Origin: Nipponacmea schrenckii
Lineage: Eukaryota; Mollusca; Gastropoda; Lottiidae
Direction of reading: 5' to 3'
DNA: 64,000 bases
Assembly (NCBI GenBank): GCA_030562195.1
Contig: CM060199.1
Coordinates: 36,228,338 to 36,292,337 of the forward strand
In this document: piece after piece, positions 1 through 13,724 of the stretch
Position numbering within the stretch: position 1 is the first letter of the stretch
Layout: each line of letters begins with the position of its first letter
Notes under the pieces: generated by a model
Databases searched by the model: none
Told to the model about the DNA's origin: nothing
What the model saw: only the letters and a program-made list of their open reading frames with translations
Program-made: the position numbers and the translations under genes

Positions 1-226
1 TCAGACCTTGTGTGTCAGGGTCACCTAACCTCCTTATTGAGTGAAATTATATATAGAAATATATATATAAAAAATTTCTTAAAACTTATTCCTAATCAAG
101 GTATATTGCCACCAAAACTCTAAAAAAGAACAACAATTTCCCAAAAGGATGTGAAGACAATATCATTAACATTGGATTTCATGGACAAACTTATATCTTA
201 CTGATAAATTGTATTTCTTATTACAG
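1..226 (+). other. Intron of the amphiphysin-like gene (3' part)
   Basis: AT-rich non-coding sequence that ends in a polypyrimidine tract and the acceptor TTACAG at 221-226, immediately before the first recognisable exon. No further coding or repeat signal was seen. The BAR-domain exons of the gene must lie to the left of the window. Confidence 0.7.
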
Positions 227-3200
227 ATAGCTGATAGTGAAGCTGTTATAACAGCAGACTTAAAGAAAGATTATAAAGATTTTGTATATACACCAAAAAG
301 ACCTATTAGTAAAGCATTTTCTAATGAGTAAGTTATCATATTAGATATATTTCAGATCTATCTGCTCCTATTTTTTAACAGTGAGTTCAGAATTGAAGTT
401 TTTATCTTTTTTCACAAATATAAGCTTTAAAAATTATAAATTTGAAAAGAAGGAATTCCTAGAAATGGCCTTGCAAACTTACAAAAATGACCCAAATTTT
501 GAACAAAAACTCTTTCAATGGAAGTTTTTCCAATCCCATCATACTGGACAATCTAAGACTTTCGGTACTATTTTATAGTAGATTGTTAAATAAATTCGTA
601 AAGAAATGCAATTCTGTAGACATTGTTGACAGTCAGTGAAGTGCTTGGAATTGTGTAATTACTATATAGTTAGTTATTAGTGCAGTCTTGGTTACATTTA
701 ACCCTGCTGTAGGAAGCTTCTTTTTTCAATGACCCAAGGACTTTATTATACAGTATTATTCTGAAAGTGTTTGACATATTTCATAATAGTCTAGGCTTAA
801 TGAAATAGTGTATGTTTAAATTTATAGAGATATTTAAAAGTAAAAATAGAAATATCACATACTTTTCTTGTCCTATTAGATTTCTTGATAATACCTATCG
901 GTAAGTTTCAACTCATACCTTGAACTTTTCAGCTTAATTTCAATTTTTTTTATTTATAGATTTGTTATTAATATTTGCCCTTTAATCCATTTTATTTTGC
1001 TTCATTAATTGCACCGTTATTATTTTGACCTGAAATTTAACAGTTTGTTTGTGTGATTTTTAATACATTTGCAAAGATTTCGCTTTATCTAAAGCAACAT
1101 TTAAAACAAAATGTTATTTGCAATTATATTAATTTGAATTGAGAAGTTCCACAAAAGTCACTGTTGGCGTACTAAATCTTTATAACTGCTTTCAATTAAG
1201 CATGATGTTTGTTTTTCAAAAATTGGCTGCTTAGAGGGAATCGAAAGGAAATGGAGTTTTATTGTCCTATGATGTCACTTCCTGTGACAAATTTTAAGTT
1301 TTCAAAGAAAACCATTTTAATGCACTAAATTTCACTTATCCTAGACAAGTTGTCCAATCGAGACCCATCACATTAATTTAAGTTATTTTTTTAAGATTTT
1401 GAAATATTTTGATACAAAATAAAAGGAAATCATCAAACCCTAAATGGATTTTCATACATTATTGTAAAAATATTATTATGTATATTGGAAAATACCTCTC
1501 ACTAAACTATAATCACCTTTAAGAAAGATGCCCTTAAAGTCTGCCTAGGTAGGCCTACATACTCACCAAGTTAAATGAAAATCACTAATTAGTCATGTCC
1601 CCTTCAGACGTGTTTTTTGATTTCAATGAAAATGAAAATTCCATCTTTTAAGAATCTGGATAACCCAGGCTAAATAATTGGAATTTCTTGTTTTTACAGT
1701 AGTGACGAGGAAATAAATGGACATAATAGTTTTGATGAGACAGCAGGCTCCAGTTCATTTTCTGACAGCAACCCAAATTCACCAGTTAAAATAAATGGTG
1801 GAGGTTAGTACAAAATCATGTTATTTTTATCGAAATGTCACAAATTTTGGACTCCAGTTTGCTGTGTCTGACCAAATGTGTATTCTGATTGATAAAGAGG
1901 CCATTTGTTTAAATGACATAAAAATTAAGAATACATATATGTCATATAAGTGAAATTTGTAAAGCTATTTAGTTCTGTTAAAGATTATATTTGTTATTAT
2001 TATGTTATTTTGAATAGAAAACATCTACACAAATCAAGAAGTCATTAATTCTACACTGGAATCTAAAGGGTTAAAACAATCTAAAGTGAAAGAAGAAGGT
2101 AGCCAAGAAAAGGTAGCTGTGAAGAAAGAAGAACCTGAAAAGGTATGGATTATTTGAAGATTTCTTTAAAAATTCATGTCACTGTTTTTTCTGAAGTGTT
2201 GTTTCACTGCCTTAATCAACATTTTTATTTGTCCTCTCATGATTGGTATAAGACTTGATCATTTCAATGGATGAGATTGAAATTATTCAAATTATAACAG
2301 GCAAAGTGTTGGTTAAATTATCTTATACCAAATTTATTAACAGACAATATGTTTAACAAGTTTTGTTGTCAAATTTTCTTTTTACTTCAATCAAATTGTA
2401 GGCTGAGGAAGCTAAAGCAGTAGAAGATATAAAAGTAAATGGAGCAGAAGACGTTGTCAAAGTAAATGGAGCACAAGAGGCTGTTAAAGTCAATGGAGCA
2501 AACGCTAAAGAAAATAGTAAAGAAGATCAACCAGACATACCAGATTATCCTCCACCACAACCACCAGCTGAAGATAATACTCATACAAAACCCTCACAAA
2601 CAACTGAAGATCATGATGATGATGTTAATGTTTATGATGAACCCAAAAGTCCAAAACCAAAAGAAGAGGAAAAGGAAGATGATAAGGAGGAAAAAGAAGA
2701 AGAATCAAAAGAAGAGAAGCCAGTTTATAAAAGTCCTGCTTCTAATCAACCAGTGAAAGAAGCTCCACCAAACTTACTTTATCAGGTAATTTTCAGATCA
2801 TAATATATATAGCTTTGAGGATTAAAAATAAGTATGAATTGAGTGAAACTTATTTTGAAATCGTGATCTGGGAGCCAATATTCAAGAAAGGTAGCTTCAT
2901 TGAAAATCTCGTCCTTTGTAAAATGAGCACCAACTGTTTTATTGTAAGTCTACTATGAGTCAGAGAGTTTTTGATTGTTTCTAGGTACAAGCTACACACC
3001 CATATCATGGTGAAGATGTTGATGAACTTACCTTTGATACAGGAGAAATTATATGGGTAATACCATATGAAAATGTAGAGGAACAGGTAAGTTCTTAAGA
3101 TTCCTGCTCACGTCATTTCCACATAATCATAATACTAGAAACTACCAGATTCAATATGTCTTCCTTACTATAGTTCTGCTGTGGATTAAAAAAGTCTTCA

Positions 3201-3472
3201 AATTAATTTGCTTTCATCAGAATGTGATATATAAGATGCCTTTTGGAGATCTGGGGCTTGATATTGTCATCAAGTAGTACAGTTGATTCTTTAAAAATCA
3301 TTTAAAAGTGATATGTGTTTTTAAAATTGAACAGCTCTGACAGCTGAAGAAAGATAGTAATATGTAACTATTTGTATTTTAACAGGATGATGGTTGGGTA
3401 ATGGGTATAAAACAGTCAGATGGAGTGAAAGGAGTCTTCCCTGAAAATTTTACTCGTAAATTGGAAACATGA
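227..3472 (+). CDS. Amphiphysin/BIN1-like protein, 3' portion (SH3 end)
   Basis: Membrane-curvature and endocytosis adaptor of the amphiphysin/BIN1 family; only the C-terminal 300 residues are in the window. Exons: 227-327, 1700-1803, 2018-2142, 2402-2785, 2985-3086, 3386-3472, all with GT-AG borders and one open frame (903 nt). The first part ([20 protein letters not shown]) would follow the BAR domain. The middle is a low-complexity linker with three VNGA repeats, a proline stretch ([10 protein letters not shown]) and a Lys/Glu-rich run. The last two exons encode an SH3 domain with the amphiphysin hallmarks [27 protein letters not shown] and [13 protein letters not shown] at the terminus. 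The SH3 domain would bind proline-rich partners such as dynamin (family knowledge). Family assignment is firm; AMPH and BIN1 are usually not separable in invertebrates. It converges with RSU1. Confidence 0.9.
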
Positions 3473-6140
3473 GAGAGTATTTTATCATTGTATTATTATT
3501 GACTCAAATTGATCTGATTGGTTAAATTATTAACCAGTAAAAAAGAAACCATTCCAATAATTTATCAGTTAAAATGGCAATATGTTCTTTAAATAAGAAC
3601 TGAACCTGTAGTAAATAGATAGGTCACATAACTACAACAAGGTATTTAAAAAAATATAAGACAGAATAACAGTTCAAGTATAGCTATTCAAGTGCCTCAT
3701 TGACAAATCTATGCAAATTATCCCACCGCGATAGAGAGAATAATTAAATATTGCAGTCCCACCTACAACTCAGGCAATCAAATGTTCACATAAAAAGCCA
3801 TCTTTCTAATTTTTCGATTTTCGATAAGTAAAGTTAGTTAAAAAAATGAAAAGATATTCTTTTCAAGATTTCTTTTTCAATGCTGTGCCCTGATGGCAAA
3901 GATGGCGTTTTTCTTATTCCCTTTATGTTTAGAATTGTGAATTGATTTTTTATATATAACGGTAGTTTGCATGTTCAGAATTGACTGATGCTACTTCACG
4001 TATATATGACCTAAAACTTCAGGCTTTATTTGACAACAATACCTCATACCTCCTTTTATCATATTTTAGACACTCATTATAGATTAATTAGTACTTATAT
4101 TAGCCCCTCGTTAGTACTTGTAATTATTTATTTGTTATATTTGTACTTAGTAAACAATAACACATAGGGTAGACTAGTTTGTATATTTAAATCTAGGGGT
4201 AAATTTCGTTCAAGCGTTCCCATATCATGTCAAAACAATTTTTTTATTGTATTTCTGTTTAAATGATTTGAAGGGCTGTTGATACTATGTATTTACCAGT
4301 CAGAGGAATTATTTTTAAAAGTTATTCAATGTAAACATAGCAGATCCAAGTGTCACACATGTTAAAATTGTGCACCATTGGGAATATATTTAAACAGAAA
4401 ATAGAGTTTGTATATGATGAGGTAGAATAAATAGTAATTGGAAGTAAACAAAGATATTAGTTTTAGTGTGTCCCAATCCAATTTAGCTAAATAAGACTAA
4501 GTATTGCCTGAAACATGAAATAAGGTCTAGAACAAATTGTCTTAAGATGTTTACTTATTTTCTTTTTATGACTTCAAGATATTTAAGATCTATAGATAAC
4601 AGTAAATTTCAAAGACATCCTATGGATAAATAGACCAATTTAACACTTTAAGGGTTTAGTTAGTCCTAACAGCCTTAATATTGACAACACAATCCCCACC
4701 CCCCTAAATCATCTTACTTAGCTTTGTTGTTTGTTTTTATTATCATTTGTTTATCTTGTATTGTTCTATCAGTATTTAATGTTAATGTTTTGAGCTCTGT
4801 TTGTAAAAGTTAAAGTAGCTTGCAATCAAAGGTGCACAGAGGTAAAGTTTTATATTTCACACAATTATTGTTACCAGAGCAATTGTTTCATGTGAAAATC
4901 ATTATTATAATATTGAACTGTAAATGGACTTCCACCTTATGCTTTTATTCCTGTAATATTATAAATAGTTTTATGTTAATTCCTGCTCAGCTTGGTGACC
5001 ACATTCCATTGACCTATTATAGCAAGCATTGTATATACAGCATAATACTGATTTCTAGTATTGAAATAATGGAGTATTGTAAACAAAATATTTAATAGAG
5101 TTTGATGCAAGTCAGTCTGAAATAGATCAAAATAGAAAGAATAATAGAAATATTTTTTGCTTTGATCATTGGAACTGTGTGATTTTAAAACATTCTTATA
5201 TAATTTTAGCAGTTTTAAAATAGTCTACCAAGTTTAAAGTCAAATAGACATTCAAACAAGAATTTACTTTATGAAAGAAAGACAGCTTGGTGGATTGTGA
5301 AGATCTTAGTGAATTTTCTTATTTAGTTGGATCTCCTCGGTTTTAAAATAGCTGAAATAAAAGCCAGTTTTAGTTAACAAGTATTAAATTGCAAAAGAGT
5401 GCTGAATTTATTTTTTATATTCATTAGTGAGACTATTTTAGATTTTATGTATTTTTATTTATTTATCTGTAACTAACTATGAGAGATGATATTAATAATA
5501 TACTATTCATATACTAACAGATTATTCCATTTTATAATGTACAAGTACTTCCAAATTTTAAAAATTAGTCAAATTAATCTTATGTTAGTAATGAATTATT
5601 AGTAGTGACTAATCAGTATTCGAATAGTAGAAAATTTGAACAAAACTGGTATGAATGTTTATGTGATGTTAGTTCAAATGCAAATTGTTTACCAACTGAT
5701 TTAAATGGCTATTAAGGGCATATTTTTTTATACAATAAAAAATGCATCATATGCTTTGATGAAAAGGTGCTTTTGATGTTTGAGGTTTTTATCCAATAAT
5801 ACGTAGCAAATGGCCATGTTATATTTATATGCACTTCCAAAAATTGTTATGAAACATTTAATATTGAAATTTGGCAGAAATGTTGAAAACTGAATTTACA
5901 AAAACAGTTATAAACAAAATTTTTTATTGCTAATTAGATCTATTCAAGAGAAAATTGCCCTATGGTTAAGAAATGTATTCATTGCCATCAGAGAGTAAAT
6001 TTATTCTAGAGAATTATAGTACTGTTAGATACTGAGTTATTTTATTGTTATTTTATTATTCTGTGCAATATAATGAACTATAAGTAATTCAGACTATTAT
6101 TGGTGATGGTTGTATAATAATCAAACATAATAAATTATAT
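3473..6140 (+). other. Probable long 3' UTR and intergenic sequence after the amphiphysin-like gene
   Basis: AT-rich, without a convincing ORF. Several AATAAA hexamers occur, at 4426, 5356, 5734 and 6129, so the 3' end cannot be chosen without transcripts. No repeat was recognised here. Confidence 0.4.
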
Positions 6141-6141
6141 T

Positions 6142-6400
6142 GTTCCATTTCTTCATCTTTTTCCTATGATATGGTTTCTCTAGTTCATACTCCCTATGCT
6201 GCTGTCCTGACAAAATTTTCTTCATTGCACACTGCTGGGTATTGCCAGTCTTTTTGCACATTGTTCCATCTTTTTCCTATGATATGGTTTCTCTAGTTCA
6301 TACTCCCTATGCTGCTGTCCTGACAAAATTTTGTTCATTGCACACTGCTGGGTCTTGCCAGTCTTTTTGCCCCTAAGGTGCAGAAGAGTAAGATGTAAAA
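6142..6400 (+). repeat. Interspersed repeat with a 113 bp internal tandem duplication
   Basis: A block containing 'TTTTTCCTATGATATGG', then a C-rich line, then 'CATTGCACACTGCTGGG', occurs twice in a row with a period of about 113 bp (6154 and 6267). The second copy ends in 'GGTGCAGAAGAGTAAGATG'. The same 3' end (TTGCGCACTGC ... GGTGCAGAAGAGTAGGA) recurs at 31936-32025 and, reversed, at 57952-57990, so this is a dispersed, SINE-like family. Confidence 0.65.
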
Positions 6401-7467
6401 CTCTAATTTATATTGAAGCTACTAGAAATGTATTTACTATTGATCTATTGAAATATGTTTATGGCCTCTCATTATGTGGCTGCATCTGCATGACAACTTG
6501 TCTGTTGGGTCAAAGCTATCTCAAGGTATTTCCAATTTCATTGGTCAATGCTTTGAAACCTCGGATGTCAACTTTCATTCTCTATTATTATTCCTTGCCT
6601 ATGCCAGACTATATGAATATCTTATTGAACTGTCGGTTTTACTTCTCAAACATTGGAACACTGTCTCTTTATTGCCCAGTGCTTGGATTCAAATAGTTCA
6701 GTATCCTATCACAGGTTTTTTTTACCATGATACTAGTCAATACAACTATATTTTCTGTAGAAACCAATTACGGTAATAACAGAACTTGATATTTACAATT
6801 TACAAAGATTTTATTTGCTATTTTTACATTTCATGCAATAAATATAAGTGATTTAATAGTTAATGCTGTATGATATAATATCAACTATCAACAGCCAGAT
6901 ATATAATAAATAAAAACATGAACAATATATCAAAATATCTATACTAGCCAAAAATAAACATAACTAAACATGCACCTAACAAAATATTCATATAACAAAA
7001 AATTATCCTTAGATTTCAGCAAAAATAGCTTTTTAAAAACTTCAAGTTTGTTTTGCGTGGGTAATCATGCTCTTTTTATTTCAATGTACGATGGTAAATT
7101 ATCCACATCTTTCAAACGTAAACTTATCAACTTTCAAGAACAACAGTTTAATGAACACAAATGGTTAAGATGTCTTCAAAAACAACTTCAGAACATAATA
7201 TTTATGCTTCCAAAGCAAAAACAAAGTCTATTTGGTGTTGAGGTAGAATCTGTGGCATACTAAGAAATCAATACTAAACAGTACTTGTTCCCACTTATTA
7301 CAACAAAATGTTGAATGTTCTGTTCCTACCACAGTAAGCAGAAAAAACTATTTGACCAGAAGAGGGGAGTTTTTAGTAATTATATGCCAGTATAATGATA
7401 ATGAAGTACTACGGACTATAAAATGAGATATTATGTATAAAATGTTCATAATGTATATTTTAGTTAT
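6401..7467 (-). other. Convergent intergenic gap; likely RSU1 3' UTR
   Basis: No protein-coding exon is recognised on either strand. Reverse-strand poly(A) hexamers (TTTATT on the + strand) are present at 7075-7080 and 6810-6815 and could end the RSU1 transcript. Confidence 0.4.
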
Positions 7468-10353
7468 CTATTTAGATGGTTGACGACTCTGTTTTTTTGT
7501 TTTATCACTAGTCTTTGGAGGTGGTGCACCACCAGCTGTTATGTGCCTGCCATACAAACTAGAAAAAGAAAAAGAAGACGTCAAATCATTAGATATCACA
7601 ACTTTGAAACATGGGCAAATAATGAAATCAAAATTTGAATATTTTAATTAAAACTTATTTATTTTAAATATTGTAGAAGAGTGTCATAATATATCCAGGA
7701 ATATAGTAAAAGGCAAAATGAGCAACTTACAATTTATAAGTATCAGATCTAATATAATCAAAAACATGTGATACACCAACTTGAAACTGATCAGCAATGG
7801 GTGTAACCCATGGATTATTGTCAGCTTTAAACACTTGTTTTGTACCAACTAGATCTAAGTTACCTGTTTTAATAATATATACAAGTTATTAATATCAATA
7901 TTTAATATAACATATTTAGTGCAGAATAGTGAAAATAGGGATTGAAAATTTTTGGGAAAAGATGAGGTTAGATGGTCAAAGCTTAGATTTTTTTAGGGGT
8001 TTAGGGTGTTATATGTGAGGGGTGGAATTATTGTCTGTTTAAAAACTATGTTTGCATGAACCCAGCTATAAAATAATGGAAGTATAATTCAGAAATTCAC
8101 CAAGATTCTCTGAACATAGAAAATATCCTTCTTTCCTTTTAAGCAACGCACTAAACAGGACTAAAAAGTCGGAAATATGACTTCATTTAATTCAGAACTT
8201 ACCTAACTCTGGAGGTAATACAGTTAATCTATTACCCTGTATATGTAAATCTCTTAACCGATGTAAATCACCAATTTCTTTAGGTAATGAAATCAAATCA
8301 TTTTCTCTCAACACCAACTAAAAGTATAAATTGTTTCTCCTTATCATGTGTTAAGTATATTTAAATTGATGAATACAGGCGTCACTGGACCAGTGCTTAA
8401 CGTTCTTAAACTAATATTCAACACAGTATATATTATAAGGTATATAAGGACAAGCATCATCTCTAAGCACTTCTGGAAAACTTTTCCATTTCAAAGTCTT
8501 CCAACAATTTCACATTCATTTGATGGTTTTAAAATGATTTAAGATTTTGGTTAAAATATTTCTTTGAAACCAACTTTACAATACATTTCTGTTAAAATAT
8601 GTAACCTATAAAGTACCAGTACTTACAATTTGTAAATTTTTAAAACGACCAATCTCTGGAGGCACTGTTTCAAAATCATTATCACCCAAATACAAAGCTC
8701 TTAGTGTATCTAAAATGGACTATATTAGATAAGCAGATAAGCTTATATCTTAAATCCATTATAGAGATATTATTTTCAAAATTGTTACAATTTGTGCATG
8801 GCCAATTCGTGCAAAAGTCTACTTGCGAGAATGTAAAATTACAGAGATTAAATGGAACATACAACAGAAATCAGCTTACCTAAACAAAAGAAATTAGCTG
8901 GTAGACTATGTTCACTTAGATTATTATATGTCAGATCTAAAACTTCTAATGCTGGAAAGGCACCAAACCCTCTAGGTAAACTATTCAGTTTATTCATTCT
9001 AAAATATATAGCATGATGAATGAAAACTTTGAATTATCTGTGATTTGAATAATATTGTGGATTATTATACAGGTTAAGTAATCACGAAAATCAGCAATTG
9101 AAATTGTATATCTGAAAAGCTATTTACTTCCATCTTATGATTATCTAAATTTGTAACAGAAAGTGCAAATAATTTCCTTTCCTATGGTAAAACATAATTT
9201 TGACAAGTTGAGTCAATTGATAATGTATAAATAAAACTTACCCTAAATTAAGATATTTAAGTTTGGACATAGAGCTGATATTGGTTGGAAGACCAGCATC
9301 TTCAATATGGTTGTTGAATAAATTCAGAATCTCTAGATTATATAATTCTATGATGTTTGGAGGAACACCTATAGGGGAAGAAATTATAAATTAGCCATAC
9401 TCTCTCTCAAAACAATAATGACTCTGAATTTAAAAAGCACAAAATATCTTAAGCCAGTTCAGTGCTATAGAGAGTCACCTTGGTATCAGCTGATTGTTGT
9501 ATAGACTTCATAAGGAATTCATGAATAACCATTATAATATCATCTTACTTAAAACACTCAAATCTTGTCTTATCTTAGCTTATAATGGGATTGTACTTTG
9601 ACATGTTACCGTTTTAACTGGATACCGTTTTGAACACAAGAATGAGAGTATGTGATGTCAACTTCAAGAACTCTCGAGAACTTATGGCCACTTTTATTAT
9701 TCACAATCACAGGTAAGAAAACTAAAACTTACTATTGATCTTGTTATGACTAATAGTAAGTCTGGTAAGATGTTTTAAAGTATCTGGAAATGAAAAACAA
9801 GCCTATTAATTACATTAAAAAAATGCAATATTAATCAAGTTTGATGAATATCAATTAATCATGTGATTTTTGACAGCTATTTTCTGACATTTCTTAACCT
9901 TAGCTTTCTTTATTTATTATATTAAATGTCTTTTTAATTTCAACAAATGTACAAAATGTTTCATGTCATATGGGCTGTGGTCTTCAACTCTTCATATGGT
10001 CAAATAAATTACTCTAGGCCTAGCTCTACATGCCCTTTATATTACTTTTATGCCTACTTACAGGCAACTTAAATGCAGGTATACTGCCAGAGATATTTAG
10101 TTCTAAGACTCCTGATCCTGCTATTCTGATGACCAACTTCTTTGCAAATAAACATTAAAAAAAAAAGATATAGAAACTATAATTCAAAGTCTTATGATTA
10201 ATTAGGGCAAAGGCAAATTGTCAAAACTGGGTTAGCTAACTTACACAGCCCAGGAGCATCTAAAAGACCATTTATTCCTCTATCTACTAGATCTAGCTCG
10301 GTGTTATTGGTATCTCTGCATTCTTCAACGGCTTTCTTCAACTTCGCAGACAT
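7468..10353 (-). CDS. RSU1: Ras suppressor protein 1 (leucine-rich repeat protein)
   Basis: Cytoplasmic adaptor that joins the ILK-PINCH-parvin complex at integrin adhesions, mainly through PINCH (family knowledge). Exons in coding order: 10245-10353, 9733-9783, 9242-9368, 8880-8998, 8627-8709, 8203-8317, 7731-7863, 7468-7558. They sum to 828 nt, 275 residues, against 277 in human. The start MSAKLKKAVEECRDTNNTEL and the LDLVDRGINGLLD line match the family N-terminus. About seven LRR units follow (e.g. NIIELYNLEILNLFNNHIED, FPALEVLDLTYNNLSE, DLHRLRDLHIQGNRLTVLPP). The conserved cap follows the LRRs (VFKADNNPWVTPIADQFQ, VSHVFDYIRSDTYKFLYGRH), then a basic tail ending in KKQSRQPSK. All splice sites are GT-AG. 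The gene lies head to head with CIAO1, 951 bp between the start codons. Confidence 0.95.
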
Positions 10354-11304
10354 CTCTTAAATAATTTTATCGTCTTTAATTTAAATAAAATCAAACATTT
10401 GGCAAAACTTTTCTACTTTTCCATTAAAGGAATTGTTTTTACCGGAAGTGCCTGACAACACCTCTATTTGAGGAGTGACAAAACAAAATAGTTCTAAATT
10501 AAATCTACGATTTTGTGTAATGTTAATGGTACTTTAAGTTGTTAGTGAAACACTTATATTTTTCTTTTTCTTTTGAATAAGGGAATTTGTGAAATGTACC
10601 TATTGGTGCTTAAATCATAATGAAATTTAGCGTATTAATCGGGCACCTGTTTTTATTCTTGATTAACCAGAATTTTATCAATAGCCGTACGTCTGGATAA
10701 AATTTATACCAGATCCAAGGTGAAGGTCGTTTAACTTTCAGAAAATGCATGGCAGCCACATCTAAATTAAATGATTTTTCGGAAATTTATCTAATTGGTA
10801 GGTTGGTACTCTCTTTGTATTTTTACGATGTGCCCAACAATGGTCTATGATTAGGAACACTAATCATAACAGACCAGGGTCCATAACATAGTAGATCTAA
10901 ACAGATAAGAAAAAAGTTTTTGATAATATCAGTAACTGCAATCAGATTGAAGTAAATAATTACAAATGTCTTATGACAGGTAGTTTAATGAATTGAAGTG
11001 CATATGAGAAACATTTAATTCTCTGGCTCATCAATTTCAAGTTCCAGTAGCCTACTCCATGGCCTTTACTTCTAGGCCTACTTTATTTGGCTTGCAGTGG
11101 TTTCCTCCTTTTACAAGTTCCTCACCAGTAGTTTCCCCCCAGTGTTTTCCACTATTCTGCTCTACTCTAGTTTCAGCACAGAAATAGTACATATTCACTG
11201 TCGTCTTTGCTCAGAAACTTTACATCACTGGAAATATGTTGAATGAATTGTTTCTGTTTAAACTTTAGGTATCTACCTGATAATATCAATTTTTTTAAGA
11301 CACA
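10354..11304. promoter_or_regulatory. Shared divergent promoter region of RSU1 and CIAO1
   Basis: The only sequence between two divergently oriented start codons, so it must hold both 5' ends unless the transcripts overlap. A possible non-coding first exon of CIAO1 lies near 10741-10797. It contains AAAATGCATGGCAGCC, whose ATG is followed by a stop after six codons, and ends at the donor ATTG|GTAGGT. A matching acceptor (AACTTTAG) sits at 11261-11268. These boundaries are inferred only from motifs. Confidence 0.5.
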
Positions 11305-12948
11305 ATGTCTAGACTAGAAGAAATAACTACTTTAACTGGGCACAATGAAGCAGTATGGTGTGTAGCTTGGAGTCCATCAGGTTCTCTCCTAGCATCCTGT
11401 AGTGGTGACAAAACCATTAGGTTTGTCTTGTTTATGTAACAAACTGTTAAGCATAAGCTTGAAGCAGTTGACAGATATTTTTCTTTAAAACAATGATTTG
11501 ATACAAATGTATCTTATGTGTTTTTGCAAATGATTATGATAGGTTTTCGTCTGAAATATTTTATCATTTGAATAACAAACTCAGTACTTACCTTATGTTT
11601 TGTGCTCTGGTCTCGAGATGCAGCAGTATTACCTTTGACATACATTCTGGTATGAAAGAGAATTTGCTGAAGCATTATGGTTGTGTGTTAATTTTAGAAA
11701 ATATAAACTTATGACAATGGCTAGTTAATCTTTATGACATATATATATGTATAGCTTGTTTGATTACAGAATATGGGGTAAGGAAGATGAAAAGTGGCTG
11801 TGTAAAACGGTATTAACTGATGGTCATTCTAGAACTATACGTTATATCTCCTGGTCACCTTGTGGTCAATATCTGGCTAGTGCTAGTTTTGATGCGACAG
11901 TTGTTATATGGAGTAGAAAAGATGGAGAATTTGAGAGTATAGCTACATTAGAAGGACATGAGAATGAAGTAAAAGCTGTGAACTGGTCAAGTTCTGGTAG
12001 TTTAATAGCTACCTGTAGCCGAGATAAAAGTGTTTGGATTTGGGAAGGTAGCAATTTTATACTACCTTCTTTTTTGTGGCGAATATACAGACAACCAGTC
12101 ACAATTCCATCATTGTTCTATAATATCAAATAGCAAAACTAAATTATTCAAAGCACATTTCTAAAGTGTAACAACAAGTGAACTCTAGGATGTCCATAGT
12201 CACAATAAACATAAAATACAGGTTGAAAGTCTACCCTTCCTTGATTTCAGCTCACCCCCAATCAATTTAGTGGTGGAAGATTTCAACCCCAAGCTTTCAT
12301 CTTTTTCTTTATCCTGAAAATGCATTCTATATATTTTTAGTGACAGAAGATGAAGAATATGAATGTGCTAGTGTTTTGTCATCACATTCCCAAGATGTTA
12401 AACATGTAACTTGGCATCCTCATAAAGAAATCCTGGCATCCTGCAGTTATGATGATACAATCAAACTTTATAAAGAAGACAATGATGACTGGACTTGCTT
12501 TGATACACTAACATCCCATGATTCAACAGTATGGAAGATTTGTTTTGACCAATCAGGAAGTAGATTAGCATCGTGTGGTGATGATCGAACTGTGAAAATC
12601 TGGCAGGAATATTTACCCAATAATGAGGAAGGTGTTCTGACAAAGGGAAACGACTCTGTATGGAAATGTGTGTCTACATTAAGTGGATATCATGAGAGAC
12701 CTATATATGATATATGTTGGAATTTTGAAACTGGAAATTTAGTCACAGCATGTGGTGATGATGCTATCCGCATTTTTACTGAAGACTCATGCTCTAGTAA
12801 AAATGAACCTAAATTTAACCTAGTTACAACTGTTACCCATGCACATGCCCAAGATGTTAATGCCGTAACATGGAATCCTAAAATTCCTTCATTGTTGGCA
12901 TCATGTAGTGATGATACAACTATCAAGTTGTGGAAAATTGTTGAATAA
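11305..12948 (+). CDS. CIAO1: Probable cytosolic iron-sulfur protein assembly protein CIAO1
   Basis: Seven-bladed WD40 propeller of the cytosolic Fe-S targeting complex (with CIAO2/MIP18 and MMS19), which hands clusters to nuclear and cytosolic apoproteins (family knowledge). Exons: 11305-11420, 11770-12047, 12341-12948; 1002 nt, 333 residues, close to human 339. Repeats are visible throughout, e.g. [31 protein letters not shown] blades, [40 protein letters not shown], and at the end [20 protein letters not shown]...[10 protein letters not shown]. The spacing of blades 5-6, with the insert between KIWQEYL and [12 protein letters not shown], is as in the family. ATG 11305 gives the expected N-terminus [19 protein letters not shown] poly(A) hexamer is at 13023. 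Confidence 0.95.
12175..12305 (+). repeat. Interspersed repeat in CIAO1 intron 2 (copy 1)
   Basis: The pattern 'GGATGTCCATAGTC ... ACAGGTTGAAAGTCTACCC ... GATTTCAGCTCACC' recurs at 26205-26365 as 'GGATGTCTGTAGTC ... ACAGGTGAAGAGGTCTGTACCC ... GATTTTAGCTCACCC'. The two copies are clearly related but diverged, which marks an old dispersed family. No coding content was seen. Confidence 0.6.
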
Positions 12949-13724
12949 ACACATCAAAATATTTTTCACTTGTTTTTATCTTAATACAAATTAAAGTGAC
13001 CAACAAAATAAGCTAATTACAAAATAAAATTTATATGTTTCACATTGAAACAAGGTAGAAGTTAGTATGTTCCAGACTTATAACATATGAAATACTGTTT
13101 TTTATGATGTGCATAAGGGATTGAAAAGAGTTTTTCTCAAAATCAGGGACACTGGCATTACTTATACCCATAAAAAATTAAGAAAACCTGTTCAACTTGT
13201 TCGACACAAAGTTAATTCAAAATGTGTCTAAATCTAACTGCTTTACAGACCACTAAGCCAATGCAATAGTCCAGTGTTTGTATGTAATTGAACAAGAAAT
13301 TTGAAAAATACATCATTGATAGATAAATCAAACATAAAAATAGATCTAAAACAAAGTCTTCATTATAAAATATAAAGTAAAACATATTTTCAAACAAAAT
13401 CATTCACTCGACGTGATAAGTCAATAATGTTATAACTTGACAGTCTTAGAATGTCTGTGTGTACATATAAATGTAACAGATAAAAATATAAACAGTGTTT
13501 GCTCTGAAATTTCAACTGATTATAAGAAATAGTGAGGCCATTTGATACATTAATCAAAGACATCATTATCATTAAAGTGAATATTCAGTTCACATGAAAA
13601 AAAAAATCATAATGAAGCCAGTTTTGGTAAACAAACCAGCAATTTTACAAGTAAGTTTTAGCAATAAACATAAATGAAACACATAATAGCATGATCTAGA
13701 AACCTAACATTTCTAATAAAAAGT
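12949..13724. other. Convergent gap between CIAO1 and FAM172A (3' UTRs)
   Basis: A 776 bp AT-rich gap separates the two convergent stop codons. It must contain both 3' ends. No additional gene or repeat is supported. Confidence 0.6.

Noticed and set aside
381..578. 65-codon + strand ORF after the first amphiphysin exon
   Set aside because: Intronic, starts right after intron-like sequence, and no counterpart in the amphiphysin family.
2387..2756. ORFs of 65 and 96 codons over the amphiphysin linker exon
   Set aside because: Wrong-strand and wrong-frame shadows of the exon 2402-2785.
6331..6776. Overlapping + strand ORFs of 100-121 codons
   Set aside because: They begin inside the SINE-like duplication, have no family resemblance and no plausible splice context.
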